The position numbers and the translations under genes are program-made. A stretch of 64,000 nt of DNA, taken from the NCBI RefSeq assembly GCF_900102035.1, contig NZ_LT629689.1, positions 3,890,001 to 3,954,000 on the forward strand, in the 5' to 3' direction. Below the pieces are notes generated by a model. That model was given only the letters and a program-made list of their open reading frames with translations. It made no database searches and was not told where the DNA came from. This document shows, piece after piece, positions 63,193 to 64,000 of this stretch; position 1 is the first letter of the stretch, and each line of letters begins with the position of its first letter. The stretch comes from Pseudomonas extremaustralis (GTDB taxonomy: Bacteria; Pseudomonadota; Gammaproteobacteria; Pseudomonadales; Pseudomonadaceae).

Positions 63193-64000
63193 ATGACCAT
63201 GACCACACCTACACAAGCGTCGGCAGTCGATCAAAGCCTGCTGTACCCGTCCCCGTACAAAGAATTCTGGCAAGCCTTTTCCAAGAACAAAGGCGCGGTC
63301 GCCGGCCTGCTGTTCATGTTGCTGATCGTGTTCTGCGCGATCTTCGCCCCGTGGGTCGCGCCCCATAACCCCAGCGAGCAATACCGCGACTTCCTGCTGA
63401 CCCCGCCGTCGTGGCTGGAAGGCGGGCAGATCCAGTTCCTGCTCGGCACCGACGAACTCGGTCGGGACTTGCTCTCGCGCTTGATCCAGGGCTCGCGCCT
63501 GTCGCTGCTGATCGGCTTGTCGTCGGTGGTGATGTCGCTGATTCCGGGGGTCCTGCTCGGTCTGCTCGCCGGCTTCTTCCCGCGCTTGCTCGGCCCGACC
63601 ATCATGCGCCTGATGGACATCATGCTCGCCCTGCCCTCGCTGCTGCTGGCGGTTGCCATCGTCGCGATCCTCGGCCCAGGCCTGATCAACACCGTGATCG
63701 CCATCGCCATCGTGTCGTTGCCGTCCTATGTGCGCCTGACCCGCGCTGCGGTGATGGGCGAGCTGAACCGTGACTATGTAACCGCCGCGCGCCTGGCCGG
63801 TGCCGGCCTGCCGCGCCTGATGTTCATCACCGTGCTGCCCAACTGCATGGCGCCGCTGATCGTCCAGGCCACCTTGAGTTTCTCTTCGGCGATCCTCGAT
63901 GCGGCCGCCCTGGGCTTCCTCGGCCTTGGCGTACAACCGCCAACCCCTGAGTGGGGCACCATGCTGGCCTCGGCCCGCGACTACATCGAACGCGCCTGGT
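63193..64000 (+). CDS. dppC: Dipeptide ABC transporter permease DppC (partial, runs off the window)
   Basis: The second permease subunit starts 4 bp after dppB (ATG at 63193; another ATG is two codons later). The visible part shows the N-terminal OppC_N segment (YKEFWQAFSKNKGAVAGLLF), LGTDELGRDLLSRLIQGSRL and the EAA loop NRDYVTAARLAGAGLPRLM, ending before the C-terminus. About 269 residues are inside the window. dppD and dppF are expected next. Confidence 0.96.
   Translation, partial: MTMTTPTQASAVDQSLLYPSPYKEFWQAFSKNKGAVAGLLFMLLIVFCAIFAPWVAPHNPSEQYRDFLLTPPSWLEGGQIQFLLGTDELGRDLLSRLIQGSRLSLLIGLSSVVMSLIPGVLLGLLAGFFPRLLGPTIMRLMDIMLALPSLLLAVAIVAILGPGLINTVIAIAIVSLPSYVRLTRAAVMGELNRDYVTAARLAGAGLPRLMFITVLPNCMAPLIVQATLSFSSAILDAAALGFLGLGVQPPTPEWGTMLASARDYIERAW

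Overview
The window is chromosomal DNA of a Pseudomonas, almost certainly of the P. fluorescens group. The evidence is the gene order (rpoN-hpf-ptsN-rapZ-ptsO; mreBCD-maf-rng-yhdP-nitrilase-tldD; gatCAB; rplM-rpsI-petABC-sspAB; roxSR beside a dpp cluster), the high GC content with G/C-ending codons, and the many REP palindromes built on a GGGAGCAAGCCCCCTCCCAC-like core. Most of the window is conserved core genome, with a few accessory patches.

Layout: 1-2658 is the tail of rpoN and the nitrogen-PTS genes. 2694-3198 is a decay scar holding a short fagA-like gene fused to a frameshifted fragment of a ZIP metal transporter; the fumC and sodA genes that lie between them in related species are missing. 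3314-16522 holds pmbA and tldD (TldD/E protease), yjgA, a nitrilase-family gene, yhdP, rng, maf and mreDCB. 16733-21969 holds gatCAB, a short RlpA-type lipoprotein, a CaCA-family exchanger that lacks the usual acidic ion ligands, and a carboxymuconolactone-decarboxylase-like gene. 21966-31180 holds an AEC permease and a galactarate/glucarate catabolic locus (garD, gudP-like transporter, ketoglutarate semialdehyde dehydrogenase, kdgD, FadR-type regulator) interrupted by an IS110/IS1111-type insertion sequence. 31446-33035 encodes a secreted maltotetraose-forming amylase with a starch-binding domain. 33098-37987 holds sspB, sspA, the cytochrome bc1 operon, rpsI and rplM.

38236-50114 is mixed housekeeping: tas, an acyl-CoA dehydrogenase, a GlxA-type regulator, zapE, a long trpS, a hydrolase, a YhcB-like protein, an SbmA-like ABC protein, the roxSR redox two-component system and a SIMPL-domain protein. 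50239-53043 is a 934-residue, cysteine-free, lower-GC gene. Its N-terminus fits the export rules of type III effectors, and a full match to the HrpL 'hrp box' lies about 75 bp upstream; this is the most interesting candidate in the window. 53456-64000 is a dipeptide uptake locus with four substrate-binding proteins, an OprD-family porin and the permease genes dppB and dppC (dppC runs off the edge).

Functional themes: nitrogen/carbon PTS signalling, cell-shape and envelope maintenance, aldaric-acid catabolism to 2-oxoglutarate, starch use, aerobic respiration with redox sensing, and peptide import. Two genes (mreC and the CaCA exchanger) appear to start at ATT, each with a well-spaced Shine-Dalgarno sequence.
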